Origin: Mycobacterium ahvazicum
Lineage (GTDB): Bacteria > Actinomycetota > Actinomycetes > Mycobacteriales > Mycobacteriaceae
Length of the DNA: 64,000 nucleotides
NCBI RefSeq assembly: GCF_900176255.2
Contig: NZ_FXEG02000004.1
Coordinates: 1-64,000, forward strand
Direction of reading: 5' to 3'
Shown here: piece by piece, positions 27,448 to 35,898 of the stretch
Numbering within the stretch: the stretch's first letter is position 1
Layout of the letters: the number at the start of each line of letters is the position of its first letter
Program-made: the position numbers and the translations under genes
The notes under the pieces: model-generated
What the model saw: the letters and a program-made list of their open reading frames with translations, nothing else
Database searches by the model: none
What the model was told of the DNA's origin: nothing

Positions 27448-27738
27448 ATATGCATTGGCCACAGACACGCACACCTGCGCGCCGGCCACGCACTGCACTC
27501 GACGGAACAGCCGCGTCCACAACACCGAAGCCGCATTGGAACGCTTTGTCAATCAAGGTAATTCATCGCATCGGTGGCAGACATCCGGCTGCGGGCCGGT
27601 TCATCAAGGCCGCGTGACCCGATTCAGACCTTCCGAATCCGGCATCGGCCTCACTAAGCTTTCAGGGCGGCTGTTGATTTGCTGCGCGGCGATTGATATG
27701 CAGGAAGCAGCTGTGGCCAACACTTCAAGGAGATGTCG
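27448..27738. other. Intergenic region upstream of lprA
   Basis: With the hairpin before it, this makes a gap of about 346 nt between copy 2 and lprA. I see no convincing gene; short frames here lack family features. It probably holds the lprA promoter. The ribosome site AAGGAG at 27728-27733 selects ATG 27739. Confidence 0.6.
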
Positions 27739-28473
27739 ATGAAGCTCTCGCCTCGCACCGTTAGCGCCGCCGCTGCCGCCGCGCTCGCCCTCGTCCTCAC
27801 CATCGCCGGCTGCTCGAGCAATTCGAACACCGGCAAATCGCCCGGGACCACCGCCACCACCTCCAGCAGTGAGGCGGCCACGCTGCTCAAGCAGGCCGCG
27901 GACGCGATGACCAAGGTGACCGGGATGCACGTCAGCGTGGCGGTGCAGGGCGACGTGCCCAACCTGCGGGTGACCAAGCTCGACGGCGACATCTCCAACA
28001 CACCGCAGACGGTTGCCACCGGTAGCGCGACGCTGCTCGTCGGCAAATCCCCGCAAGACGCGAAGTTCGTCTACGTCGACGGCCACCTCTACTCCGACCT
28101 CGGGCAACCGGGCACCTACACCGACTTCGGCAACGGCGCCTCGATCTACAACGTGTCGGTGCTGCTGGACCCCGGTAAGGGGCTGGCCAACCTGCTGTCG
28201 AAACTGCAGGGCGGCGCGGTGGCCGGCACCGAGCAGGTCAACGGCGTCGCGACCACCAAGATCACCGGCAACTCGTCGGCGGACGACGTCGCCACGCTGG
28301 CCGGCTCCAAGCTGACCGCCCAGAGTGTGACGACGGTGCCCACCACGGTCTGGATCGCCTCGGACGGCTCCTCACACCTGGTCCAGCTCCAGGTCCATCC
28401 CACGAATGACACCTCGGTGACGCTGACGATGTCGGACTGGGGCAAGACAGTCACCGCCACCAAGCCTGTGTAG
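27739..28473 (+). CDS. lprA: LppX/LprAFG-family lipoprotein LprA (Rv1270c-like)
   Basis: 244 residues from ATG 27739, the Mtb length; ATG 27733 overlaps the ribosome site AAGGAG and is rejected. Signal peptide with lipobox IAGC, Cys near residue 24, then a Ser/Thr/Lys linker and an LppX_LprAFG fold (ATLLKQAADAMTKVTGMHVSV to VTLTMSDWGKTVTATKP). Members carry lipids such as PIMs or acylglycerols across the envelope, and LprA is a known TLR2 agonist in Mtb. It starts a run of exported proteins on the same strand. Confidence 0.93.
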   Translation: MKLSPRTVSAAAAAALALVLTIAGCSSNSNTGKSPGTTATTSSSEAATLLKQAADAMTKVTGMHVSVAVQGDVPNLRVTKLDGDISNTPQTVATGSATLLVGKSPQDAKFVYVDGHLYSDLGQPGTYTDFGNGASIYNVSVLLDPGKGLANLLSKLQGGAVAGTEQVNGVATTKITGNSSADDVATLAGSKLTAQSVTTVPTTVWIASDGSSHLVQLQVHPTNDTSVTLTMSDWGKTVTATKPV

Positions 28474-28518
28474 ACCGTGCAAACCGCCGGACCGCCGGCA
28501 CTCGGAAAGGAATCACCA

Positions 28519-28881
28519 ATGAGGATGATTACTCGTCGCCGGCGGTTCACGATGGCCGGCATGGCCGCTGCCGCCGTCGTCAGCGTCGCGCTGGCTCCCG
28601 CGGCCGGCGCCGCCGATCAATACGGCGCGATCGCCTACTCCAGCAACGGTTCCTGGGGCCGCAGCTGGGACTACCCGACCCGGCCGGCCGCGGAGGCCAC
28701 CGCGGTCAAAAATTGCGCCTACACGGACTGCAAGGTGCTGACCAGCTTCACCGATTGCGGCGCTGTCGCGACCAATGGCAGGGCGTTCCAGGGCGGAGTC
28801 GGCGCCACCCTGGCCGCCGCGATGAGGGACGCGCTGACCAAACTCGGTGGCGGCTCCATCGACACGTGGGCGTGCAACTAG
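28519..28881 (+). CDS. Secreted DUF4189 protein (Rv1269c-like)
   Basis: 120 residues from ATG 28519, behind AAAGGA. The signal peptide carries an RRRR cluster and ends near AAGAADQYGA. The mature protein is a small DUF4189 domain: YGAIAYS near its start, an A-rich helix (AAEATAVKNC) and paired cysteines in NCAYTDCKVLTSFTDCG and the final WACN. The function is unknown. The frame from 28477 is longer but lacks a ribosome site. Confidence 0.85.
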   Translation: MRMITRRRRFTMAGMAAAAVVSVALAPAAGAADQYGAIAYSSNGSWGRSWDYPTRPAAEATAVKNCAYTDCKVLTSFTDCGAVATNGRAFQGGVGATLAAAMRDALTKLGGGSIDTWACN

Positions 28882-28957
28882 CGGTCTTCATCCCCGCGCG
28901 GACGGCGCGAGGTCACTCCAAGAATTCGTGGAGATAACAAATAGGCCACGATCAGAG

Positions 28958-28999
28958 CCTTTTCTCAACCACCCCGCACAACCGCGGGACGAGAAAAGG
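28958..28999 (+). promoter_or_regulatory. Hairpin masking the ribosome site of the C39-like gene
   Basis: CCTTTTCTC (28958-28966) pairs with GAGAAAAGG (28991-28999), with a second stem CCCGC/GCGGG inside (28973-28977 and 28984-28988). The 3' arm contains most of the AAGGGG ribosome site lying 6-11 nt before ATG 29008. It could be an RNA switch or thermometer, or a terminator for the gene upstream. Confidence 0.55.
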
Positions 29000-29007
29000 G
29001 GACAACG

Positions 29008-29706
29008 ATGAAGACCACGAAGATCGCCGCGATCGCCAAGACCGCCACCCTGGCAATCATCGCCGTTGCCGTCGCGCTGGGATTGGCCGCACCGGCCGGC
29101 GCCGCCGCCGGCACGATGTACGGCGACCCGGTGGCCGCCGCCAAGTACTGGCGCTACCAGAAGTACGACGACTGCGTCCTGATGTCGAGCGCCGACGTGA
29201 TCGGCCAGATCACCGGCAAGGAGCCCTCGGAGCGGGCCATCATCAAGGCGGCCCAAGCCACGCCGAGCGTCGTGCACCCCGGTTCGATCTACACCACGCC
29301 GGCCAACACCAAGAACCCGAATTCCGGTATGGGCACCAGCTTTGCGGACATCCCGACATTGCTGGAGCTGTACAAGATCAACGGCACGATCACCAACAGG
29401 GAGCACGCCGCCAAAGACGGCATCCTCGGTGGCATCGAAGGGCTCGAGGAGCAACTCGGCGAGGGCCACAAGGTCATCGTCAGCGTCAACGGAGAACTCA
29501 TCTGGGGCCAGCCCGTCGAAAACAAGGACGACAAGGGCAACCCCCGCGGTGACCACGCGGTGGTGGTCACCGGTATCGACACCGCCAACGATGTGGTCCA
29601 CCTCAACGACAGCGGCACCAAGGACGGCCGCGACGAGCAGATCCCGATGGCGCTCTTCATGAAAGCCTGGGAGGCCAGCAAGCAGCTGATGGTATTCACC
29701 ACCTAG
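29008..29706 (+). CDS. Secreted C39-like cysteine-peptidase-fold protein (Rv1268c-like)
   Basis: 232 residues, the Mtb length. The signal peptide ends at AGAAAG. The mature part resembles peptidase C39-like proteins: a Cys in YDDCVLMSSADV (about residue 56), a His in GDHAVVVTGID (about residue 185) and an Asp in HLNDSG form a plausible papain-like triad. The candidate substrate is unknown; such proteins are annotated as hypothetical in Mtb. It lies after two exported-protein genes, with a hairpin overlapping its ribosome site and a strong terminator after it. Confidence 0.8.
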   Translation: MKTTKIAAIAKTATLAIIAVAVALGLAAPAGAAAGTMYGDPVAAAKYWRYQKYDDCVLMSSADVIGQITGKEPSERAIIKAAQATPSVVHPGSIYTTPANTKNPNSGMGTSFADIPTLLELYKINGTITNREHAAKDGILGGIEGLEEQLGEGHKVIVSVNGELIWGQPVENKDDKGNPRGDHAVVVTGIDTANDVVHLNDSGTKDGRDEQIPMALFMKAWEASKQLMVFTT

Positions 29707-29726
29707 CCGCACACGCACGGCAAACC

Positions 29727-29771
29727 GGCGGGCAGCCACCCGAAGCACACGCATCGGGCCGGCTGCCCGCC
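29727..29771 (+). terminator. Strong terminator hairpin after the C39-like gene
   Basis: Perfect 11-bp arms GGCGGGCAGCC (29727-29737) and GGCTGCCCGCC (29761-29771), with CCCGA/TCGGG extending inside. It ends the exported-protein cluster before embR. Confidence 0.75.
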
Positions 29772-29988
29772 TGATGCGTTTCGATGAATCCCAACCGAAT
29801 TCGAGCGAGCCGTCCATGATCACGCTGGCAGGGAACGCATTTCAGTCGGCGGCAACGCCGAAACCGCGGCACACCAATGTTCACCGGTATTACCGAATTC
29901 GGTGGGTTCGTATCACAATGTCAAGGAATGACTCACCGTATGGGCAGATGACGCCGCGCAGGGAACCCGGAAGGGCTGGTTAGCGACG

Positions 29989-31143
29989 ATGGTAGACAAA
30001 AGTCTCGAATTCGGCCTGCTCGGGCCGTTGGAGATGACTGTTGACGGCACCATGGTGCCGTTGGGCACGCCCAAACAGCGGGCGGTGCTGGCCATGCTGC
30101 TGATGAACCGGAACAGCCCGGTCGGCGTCGAAAGGCTGATCACCGCCCTGTGGCAGGACGAGCCCCCGTCCGGCGCCCGGGCCAGCATCCACTCCTACGT
30201 GTCGAATCTGCGCAAACTGCTCAGCGGCGCGGGTATTGACCCGCGGGTGGTGCTGGCCGCGGCACCGCCGGGTTACCGGCTCACCGTCGACGAAAACAGT
30301 TGCGATCTGGGACGGTTCATCACGGAGAAGACCGCGGGCGTGCAGGCGGCCGCGCTCAGCAGGTTCGAGCAGGCCAGCCAGCACCTGTCGACGGCGCTGG
30401 CGCAATGGCGGGGACCGGTGCTCGAGGACCTGCGCGACTTTCAGTTCGTCGACACCTTCGCCACCTCGCTCGTGGAGGAGAAAATTCTCGTCCACACCGC
30501 GAAGGCAGAGGCCGAAATCGCTTGCGGACGTGGCGCCTCCGTGGTCAGCGACCTCGAGGTCCTGATCACCGAGCACCCCTATCGCGAGCCGCTGTGGGCC
30601 CAGCTGATCACGGCCTACTATCTGACCGACCGCCAATCCGACGCGCTGGCCGCGTACCGGCGGGTGAAGACGACACTGGCCGACGAGCTCGGGATCGACC
30701 CCGGCCCGACGTTGCGTGACCTGAACGAAAAGATCCTGCGCCAGGAGCCGCTGGACGCCAAGAAATCGGCGCGGACCACGGCGGTGGGCACCATCACCCT
30801 GCTGGACCAGCGCACCAAGGTCCCCGCCGGCAAGCCCGCCGCCTACCTGCACGAGGCGTCGGGTCGCAGTTACCCACTGCGCATGGCGGAGACCCGGATC
30901 GGGCGTCTCAGTGACAACGACATCGTCCTGGCCAGCGCCAACGTGAGCCGCCATCACGCCGTCATCGTCGACACCGGCACCAGCTACATCATCAACGACC
31001 TGCGGTCGTCCAACGGCGTACACGTGCAACACCAACGCATCCGCTCGGCGGCCACGCTGAAGGACGGCGATCACGTCCGAATCTGCGACCACGAATTCAC
31101 GTTCGAGATCCCCCGGGGCTACAACAGCGACGCAGCAAACTGA
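29989..31143 (+). CDS. embR: SARP-family regulator EmbR with FHA domain (Rv1267c-like)
   Basis: 384 residues from ATG 29989. Order: winged-helix DNA-binding domain (about 5-95, LGPLEMTVDG to PPGYRLTV), bacterial activation domain (about 100-260, with the DELGIDPGPTLRDL end), linker, and a C-terminal FHA domain (about 295-380) with the phosphothreonine-binding pattern RIGR, SRHHA and SSNG. In Mtb, PknH phosphorylates EmbR, which activates embCAB arabinosyltransferase genes. Two PknH-like kinases follow on the same strand, so the signalling module is complete and expanded. Confidence 0.95.
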   Translation: MVDKSLEFGLLGPLEMTVDGTMVPLGTPKQRAVLAMLLMNRNSPVGVERLITALWQDEPPSGARASIHSYVSNLRKLLSGAGIDPRVVLAAAPPGYRLTVDENSCDLGRFITEKTAGVQAAALSRFEQASQHLSTALAQWRGPVLEDLRDFQFVDTFATSLVEEKILVHTAKAEAEIACGRGASVVSDLEVLITEHPYREPLWAQLITAYYLTDRQSDALAAYRRVKTTLADELGIDPGPTLRDLNEKILRQEPLDAKKSARTTAVGTITLLDQRTKVPAGKPAAYLHEASGRSYPLRMAETRIGRLSDNDIVLASANVSRHHAVIVDTGTSYIINDLRSSNGVHVQHQRIRSAATLKDGDHVRICDHEFTFEIPRGYNSDAAN

Positions 31144-31340
31144 ATATTGTTGTCGTACAAGTTCTTTCGTAATAAATGCTGGCATGGTCAATCACCACAA
31201 GGCTTTTCGCCGGGCCGCACCGGTGTCGGTGGGCGACTCGCCCGCGCGGGGATCTCGCGATTTGTCACGCGTTCGGATGCGCGACGGCCTACCGTGATGG
31301 TTGCTAGTCGCGGTGGTTACGAGCGAGGATCTGCCCGTAA

Positions 31341-31391
31341 TTGTTGATATCGTCGGCGGGTCTGCGGTCGGTTTGGAGGATCAGCGATGAG
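31341..31391 (+). repeat. Kinase leader repeat, copy 1
   Basis: A stretch of about 50 nt ending in the start codon of the first kinase gene is almost identical to 35848-35898 before the second kinase, with two mismatches in the leader. It includes the ribosome site GGAGGATCAGCG. The copies are 4507 nt apart. Confidence 0.9.
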
Positions 31392-33192
31392 CGAGGAGCA
31401 GAACTCGCGGGTCGGGACGATGTTCGGGCCCTACCGCCTCAAGCGGCTGCTGGGCCGGGGCGGGATGGGCGAGGTATACGAAGCCGAGCACACCGTGAAG
31501 GAGTGGACGGTCGCGGTCAAGGTGATGACCGCGGAGTTCAGCCGGGACCCCGTCTTTCGTGAGCGGATGCGGCGCGAGGCGCGCACCGCGGGCCGTTTGC
31601 AGGAACCGCACGTCGTGCCGATCCACGACTACGGCGAAATCGACGGCCAGATGTTCATGGAGATGCACCTCATCGAGGGCATCGACCTGGACGACATGCT
31701 CAAGCGGTTCGGACCGTTGACCGCACCGCGCGCGGTCGCGATCATCACCCAGATCGCCTCGGCCCTCGACGCGGCCCACGCCGCCGGCGTCATGCACCGC
31801 GACATCAAGCCGCCCAACATCCTGATCACCCGCGACGACTTCGCCTACCTGGTCGACTTCGGCATCGCCAGCGCCACCACCGACGAGAAGCTCACCCAGC
31901 TCGGCACCGCGGTCGGCACCTGGAAATACATGGCGCCCGAACGCTTTTCCAACGGCGAGGTAACTTACCGCGCCGACATCTACGCGTTGGCCTGCGTACT
32001 GTACGAGTGCCTGACGGGCACCCCGCCGTACCGCGCGGGCACCGCGGGCGAGCTGGTCCGGGCTCACACGACCGACGCCATCCCGCAGGCCAGCGCGGTC
32101 CGCTCGGGAATCCCCAAGGCTTTCGACGCGGTGATCGCGCGCGGCATGGCCAAAAAGCCCGAGGACCGCTACGCCAGCGCCGGTGATCTGGCGCTGGCCG
32201 CCCACGAGGCGCTCAGCAACCCCGATCAAGACCACGCCGACGACATCCTGCGCCGCAGCGTCGAGGCCACCCTGGCCGCCGAGATCAAGAGCGACCCTCC
32301 CCCGACCACTCCCGCCACGGCGCCACCGCCGCCCAGTACGCCGCCGGGGCCGTATCCGGGCCAGAGCTCCGGGCCGGTGCGGCCCACACCGACCGCCCGG
32401 CCCTGGGCACCCGAGAGCGGCCCGGTGCCGACTCCGAGCCAGCACGCCTCCGGCGCGCACTATTACCAAGGCACCAGCGGCAACTGGGGTGGCACGCCGC
32501 CGGGCGCACCCCCGCCCGCCGGGCCCACTACCTGGACGCTGGGACAGCCACCGCCGCCCAAACCCAAACGCAGCCCCTGGCCGATCGTGATCGGAGCGGT
32601 CGCCCTGGTCGTGGTCCTGGTGCTTGCCGCGATCGGCGTCTACCTGGCCACGAAGGAGGACGACAAACCCACTCCGCATCCCCCACCGACCAGCACCACC
32701 ACCCCGCGCAAGACCACGACCACGACCACCCCCACCACCACGACACCCGCGCCCGGCGACCTGGAAGGCCAGCTGCTCAGCATGGTGCCCCCCGGCTACC
32801 CGAGCGGCGTGTGCACACCGGCCACCGCAAAACCCAACACCGTGTGGTCGGACGCGCTGGCGGTGGTCGACTGCGACCAGAACACCAACCCCGGCGGCCC
32901 GTCCAAAGCGCGCTATGGGCTCTTCCCCAATCCGGGTGTCCTCAAAGACGCGACGGACGCCGACATCAAGCTCCTGACGCTGGCGACCTGTCCCGGGGAA
33001 ACCAACAACCCGGAAACCTGGCAGCACCCGAATGACCCGAAGGTCGACGTCGGCGTGGTCGCCTGCGGCACCTACAACAACCACCCCAACATGGTGTGGA
33101 GCAACCAGGTCAAGCTGCTGCTGTGCGACGTCTTCGGCGACCCCCCGACCATCGAGGAGCTGCACACCTGGTGGACCAAATACGGTGGCTGA
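31387..33192 (+). CDS. PknH-type Ser/Thr kinase with a distinct external domain
   Basis: 601 residues. The kinase domain (about 14-280) has the glycine loop GRGGMGEVYEAEH, Lys45, catalytic Asp139 in HRDIKPPN, and DFG Asp157. A Pro-rich linker (about 300-395) precedes one membrane helix (about 398-421), a Thr-rich stalk and an external domain from about residue 455 with five visible cysteines. That external domain is not the PknH sensor fold seen in the neighbour at 35894. The kinase half is close to identical to that neighbour. Position next to embR equals Mtb pknH, but the sensor differs, so ligand and true orthology are uncertain. It is followed by the FHA-ABC gene; PknF and Rv1747 form a comparable kinase-transporter pair in Mtb. 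Confidence 0.9.
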   Translation: MSEEQNSRVGTMFGPYRLKRLLGRGGMGEVYEAEHTVKEWTVAVKVMTAEFSRDPVFRERMRREARTAGRLQEPHVVPIHDYGEIDGQMFMEMHLIEGIDLDDMLKRFGPLTAPRAVAIITQIASALDAAHAAGVMHRDIKPPNILITRDDFAYLVDFGIASATTDEKLTQLGTAVGTWKYMAPERFSNGEVTYRADIYALACVLYECLTGTPPYRAGTAGELVRAHTTDAIPQASAVRSGIPKAFDAVIARGMAKKPEDRYASAGDLALAAHEALSNPDQDHADDILRRSVEATLAAEIKSDPPPTTPATAPPPPSTPPGPYPGQSSGPVRPTPTARPWAPESGPVPTPSQHASGAHYYQGTSGNWGGTPPGAPPPAGPTTWTLGQPPPPKPKRSPWPIVIGAVALVVVLVLAAIGVYLATKEDDKPTPHPPPTSTTTPRKTTTTTTPTTTTPAPGDLEGQLLSMVPPGYPSGVCTPATAKPNTVWSDALAVVDCDQNTNPGGPSKARYGLFPNPGVLKDATDADIKLLTLATCPGETNNPETWQHPNDPKVDVGVVACGTYNNHPNMVWSNQVKLLLCDVFGDPPTIEELHTWWTKYGG

Positions 33193-33345
33193 CCCGCGGC
33201 AGCTAAAGATCAACCAGCCCAACGGCATTGCCAGCAACCGCGCCCGAGGGCGCAATAACGCGAGGACCACGCCTGGATCAGCTATACAAGTGGTGGATGT
33301 GAGTACCGTTCTCGAGGCGGCTAGCTAACACAGCGGAGGCAATGC

Positions 33346-35715
33346 GTGGACGACAGGACCGACATGGTCACCACCATTCCCGGGCTACAACTGCGGGCGG
33401 GTGGGCGTACCTGGCAGGCCACCGCTGGCCGGTCCTGGAGCGTTGGCCGTGCGCACGAGGCCGACATTCAGCTGGAAAACCCGAGAGTGTCGCGCCAGCA
33501 CGCGGTGCTACAGCCGACGCCCGCGGGTTGGGTTCTGGTCAACCGCAGCAACAACGGCATGTTCGTGAACGGGCGGCGAGTCCAGAGCCTGCCGATAACC
33601 CAGCCGATCACCGTCGTGCTGGGGTCGCCGTCCTCCGGGCAGTCGCTCGAGCTCTGCCCGATCGCCCCACCTCCGAGTCCGGCTCGGACCCAAACCGTCG
33701 CGCCGACGATGGGGTCGGTCGGCGAGACCACGGTGGCCCGGCCTCCAACCGCGGTCTACGCGATGGACCAGATAACCATCGGGATTGGCCGCGGAACACA
33801 CAACGACGTCGTGCTCGACGACTTGCTGGTCTCTCGCCACCATGCGGTGCTGCGCCGCTCCGGACAACAGTGGGAACTGGTAGATAGCAACAGCGCCAAC
33901 GGAACCTACGTCAACGGTCACCGGATCGCGCGCGCGATCATCGGCCCGAACGACATCGTCGGCATCGGCCACCAGCTGCTGCACCTGTCCGGCGACCAAC
34001 TCGTCGAATACACCGACACCGGCGACGTGTCCTACCAGGCGTCGAACCTGCGGGTGGTCTCCAACAAGGGCAAGGTGTTGGTGGCCAACGTCAGTTTCGC
34101 CCTACCGCAACGCTGCTTCATGGCGGTGGTAGGGCCAAGCGGCGCAGGCAAATCCACGTTGTTGAGCGCGTTGACCGGATTCCGTCCGGCCTCTAGCGGT
34201 GAGGTCCGATACGACAATCGCGACCTCTATCAGAACTACGCCGAGCTGCGGCACCGGATCGGCTTCGTGCCGCAGGACGACATCCTGCACACTCAGTTGA
34301 CGGTGCGACGAGCGCTGAATTACGCTGCGCAGCTTCGCTTTCCGCAGGACGTATCGACCCGGGAACGAAGGCAGCGCATCGACGAGGTGCTGGGCGAGCT
34401 CGGGCTGGCCGCACATGCCAATCAACGGATCGACAGCCTGTCGGGCGGTCAGCGCAAGCGCACCAGCGTCGCACTGGAACTGCTGACCAAACCATCCCTG
34501 CTGTTCCTCGACGAGCCCACCTCGGGACTCGATCCGGGCTACGAGAAGTCCGTCATGCAAACGCTGCGCGCGCTGGCCGACGACGGTCGATCCGTCGTGG
34601 TGGTCACCCACAACACGGCGCAACTGAATCTGTGCGACCGGCTGCTCATCCTGGCGCCGGGCGGCCGGCTGGCGTACTTCGGTCCCCCGCAACAGGCTCT
34701 GAATTACTTCGGTTGCAACGACTTCGCCGACCTGTTCAACCTCCTCGAACACGACACCACGACCGACTGGACCGGCCGCTATGTCGCATCGCCGATTCAC
34801 GGCGCCCTGACCGGACCGCACGCCACGCTGAAGGCCCCGGCTCCGGCCAGCCGTCCCGCGAAGGCGGTCGCCCAGCAGAGCGCCGTCGCCCAATTCGCCA
34901 CGCTGTGCCGCAGGTATCTGGCGGTCATCGCCGCGGATCGCCAGTACGCGGTGACGCTGCTGGTCCTGCCGCTGCTGCTGAGTCTGTTCGCGCACGCCGT
35001 CCCCGGGGAGGCCGGGCTGTCGCTGACCAAGGCCATCGAAACGAAGTCCACCCAGCCCTCGCAATTGCTGGTGCTGCTGATCATCGGGGGCGCCCTGATG
35101 GGTTGCGCCGCCTCGATCCGCGAGATCGTCAAGGAACGGGCCATCTATCAACGCGAGCACGGCATCGGGTTGTCGCGCGTCGCCTATCTGGCCTCCAAAG
35201 TGGTGGTTTTAACGGCGTTGACCACACTGCAAGGGCTGATTCTGGGCTTCCTGGGGGTGGTCGGCCTGCCTCCCCCGGACCAGGCCGTCGTCCTGCCTTG
35301 GCCCAGAGCCGAAGTGGCGATGGCGGTCGTCGCCGTCACCGTGGTCTCGATGCTGATCGGTCTGCTGATTTCGGCGATGATCGGCAACGCCGACCGCGGC
35401 ATGCCGCTGCTGGTGCTCGTCGTCATGGCCGAACTCGTGCTGTGCGGCGGCATGTTTGGGGTGAAGGGCCGCATCCCGCTGGAGCAACTGGCGTGGCTAT
35501 CGCCGTCACGCTGGGCCTACGCGATGGCCGCCTCGACCATCGATCTCGACGATCTGCGCCGCACCGCGGGCGGCGACGAAGACCCGCTGTGGGAGTACGA
35601 CCCCGGCGATTGGTGGACGGCCGCGGCTGCCTGCGCCATCCAGGCGATCGTCTTGATCATCCTGATCGCGCTGCGACTCAGACAGCTTGACCCGCAACGC
35701 AAAGCGGCCAAGTGA
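33346..35715 (+). CDS. FHA-FHA-ABC transporter (Rv1747-like)
   Basis: 789 residues from GTG 33346 behind GCGGAGG. Two FHA domains come first: about 20-105 (VGRAHEAD, SRQHA, NNG) and about 145-230 (IGRGTHND, SRHHA, SANG). Then an ABC ATPase with Walker A GPSGAGKS near residue 263, signature LSGGQRKR and Walker B LFLDEPTSGLD, and a C-terminal ABC2-type six-helix membrane domain (about 520-785). Mtb Rv1747 has this layout and is controlled by kinase PknF through its FHA domains. Here the gene lies between two near-identical kinases, strongly suggesting local phospho-control. The export substrate is unknown; cell-envelope glycolipids are suggested for Rv1747. Confidence 0.93.
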   Translation: MDDRTDMVTTIPGLQLRAGGRTWQATAGRSWSVGRAHEADIQLENPRVSRQHAVLQPTPAGWVLVNRSNNGMFVNGRRVQSLPITQPITVVLGSPSSGQSLELCPIAPPPSPARTQTVAPTMGSVGETTVARPPTAVYAMDQITIGIGRGTHNDVVLDDLLVSRHHAVLRRSGQQWELVDSNSANGTYVNGHRIARAIIGPNDIVGIGHQLLHLSGDQLVEYTDTGDVSYQASNLRVVSNKGKVLVANVSFALPQRCFMAVVGPSGAGKSTLLSALTGFRPASSGEVRYDNRDLYQNYAELRHRIGFVPQDDILHTQLTVRRALNYAAQLRFPQDVSTRERRQRIDEVLGELGLAAHANQRIDSLSGGQRKRTSVALELLTKPSLLFLDEPTSGLDPGYEKSVMQTLRALADDGRSVVVVTHNTAQLNLCDRLLILAPGGRLAYFGPPQQALNYFGCNDFADLFNLLEHDTTTDWTGRYVASPIHGALTGPHATLKAPAPASRPAKAVAQQSAVAQFATLCRRYLAVIAADRQYAVTLLVLPLLLSLFAHAVPGEAGLSLTKAIETKSTQPSQLLVLLIIGGALMGCAASIREIVKERAIYQREHGIGLSRVAYLASKVVVLTALTTLQGLILGFLGVVGLPPPDQAVVLPWPRAEVAMAVVAVTVVSMLIGLLISAMIGNADRGMPLLVLVVMAELVLCGGMFGVKGRIPLEQLAWLSPSRWAYAMAASTIDLDDLRRTAGGDEDPLWEYDPGDWWTAAAACAIQAIVLIILIALRLRQLDPQRKAAK

Positions 35716-35847
35716 CGCTCGCCCCCCGGGGGCCGCGATCGAGACGGAGGCGTTCCGTCGGCGTTTGCCGTCGCCGAGCGGCGGGTCGGCCGCGCCCACC
35801 GTCGTGCGTGCTTGCCGGGCATTGCGGCCGACGGGTTTGCGGGGATT

Positions 35848-35898
35848 TTGTTGATATGGTCGGCGGGTCTGCGGTTGGTTTGGAGGATCAGCGATGAG
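35848..35898 (+). repeat. Kinase leader repeat, copy 2
   Basis: Near-identical copy of 31341-31391, again ending in the start of a kinase gene (ATGAGCGAG). It shows that the duplicated unit extends upstream of the coding region. Confidence 0.9.
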
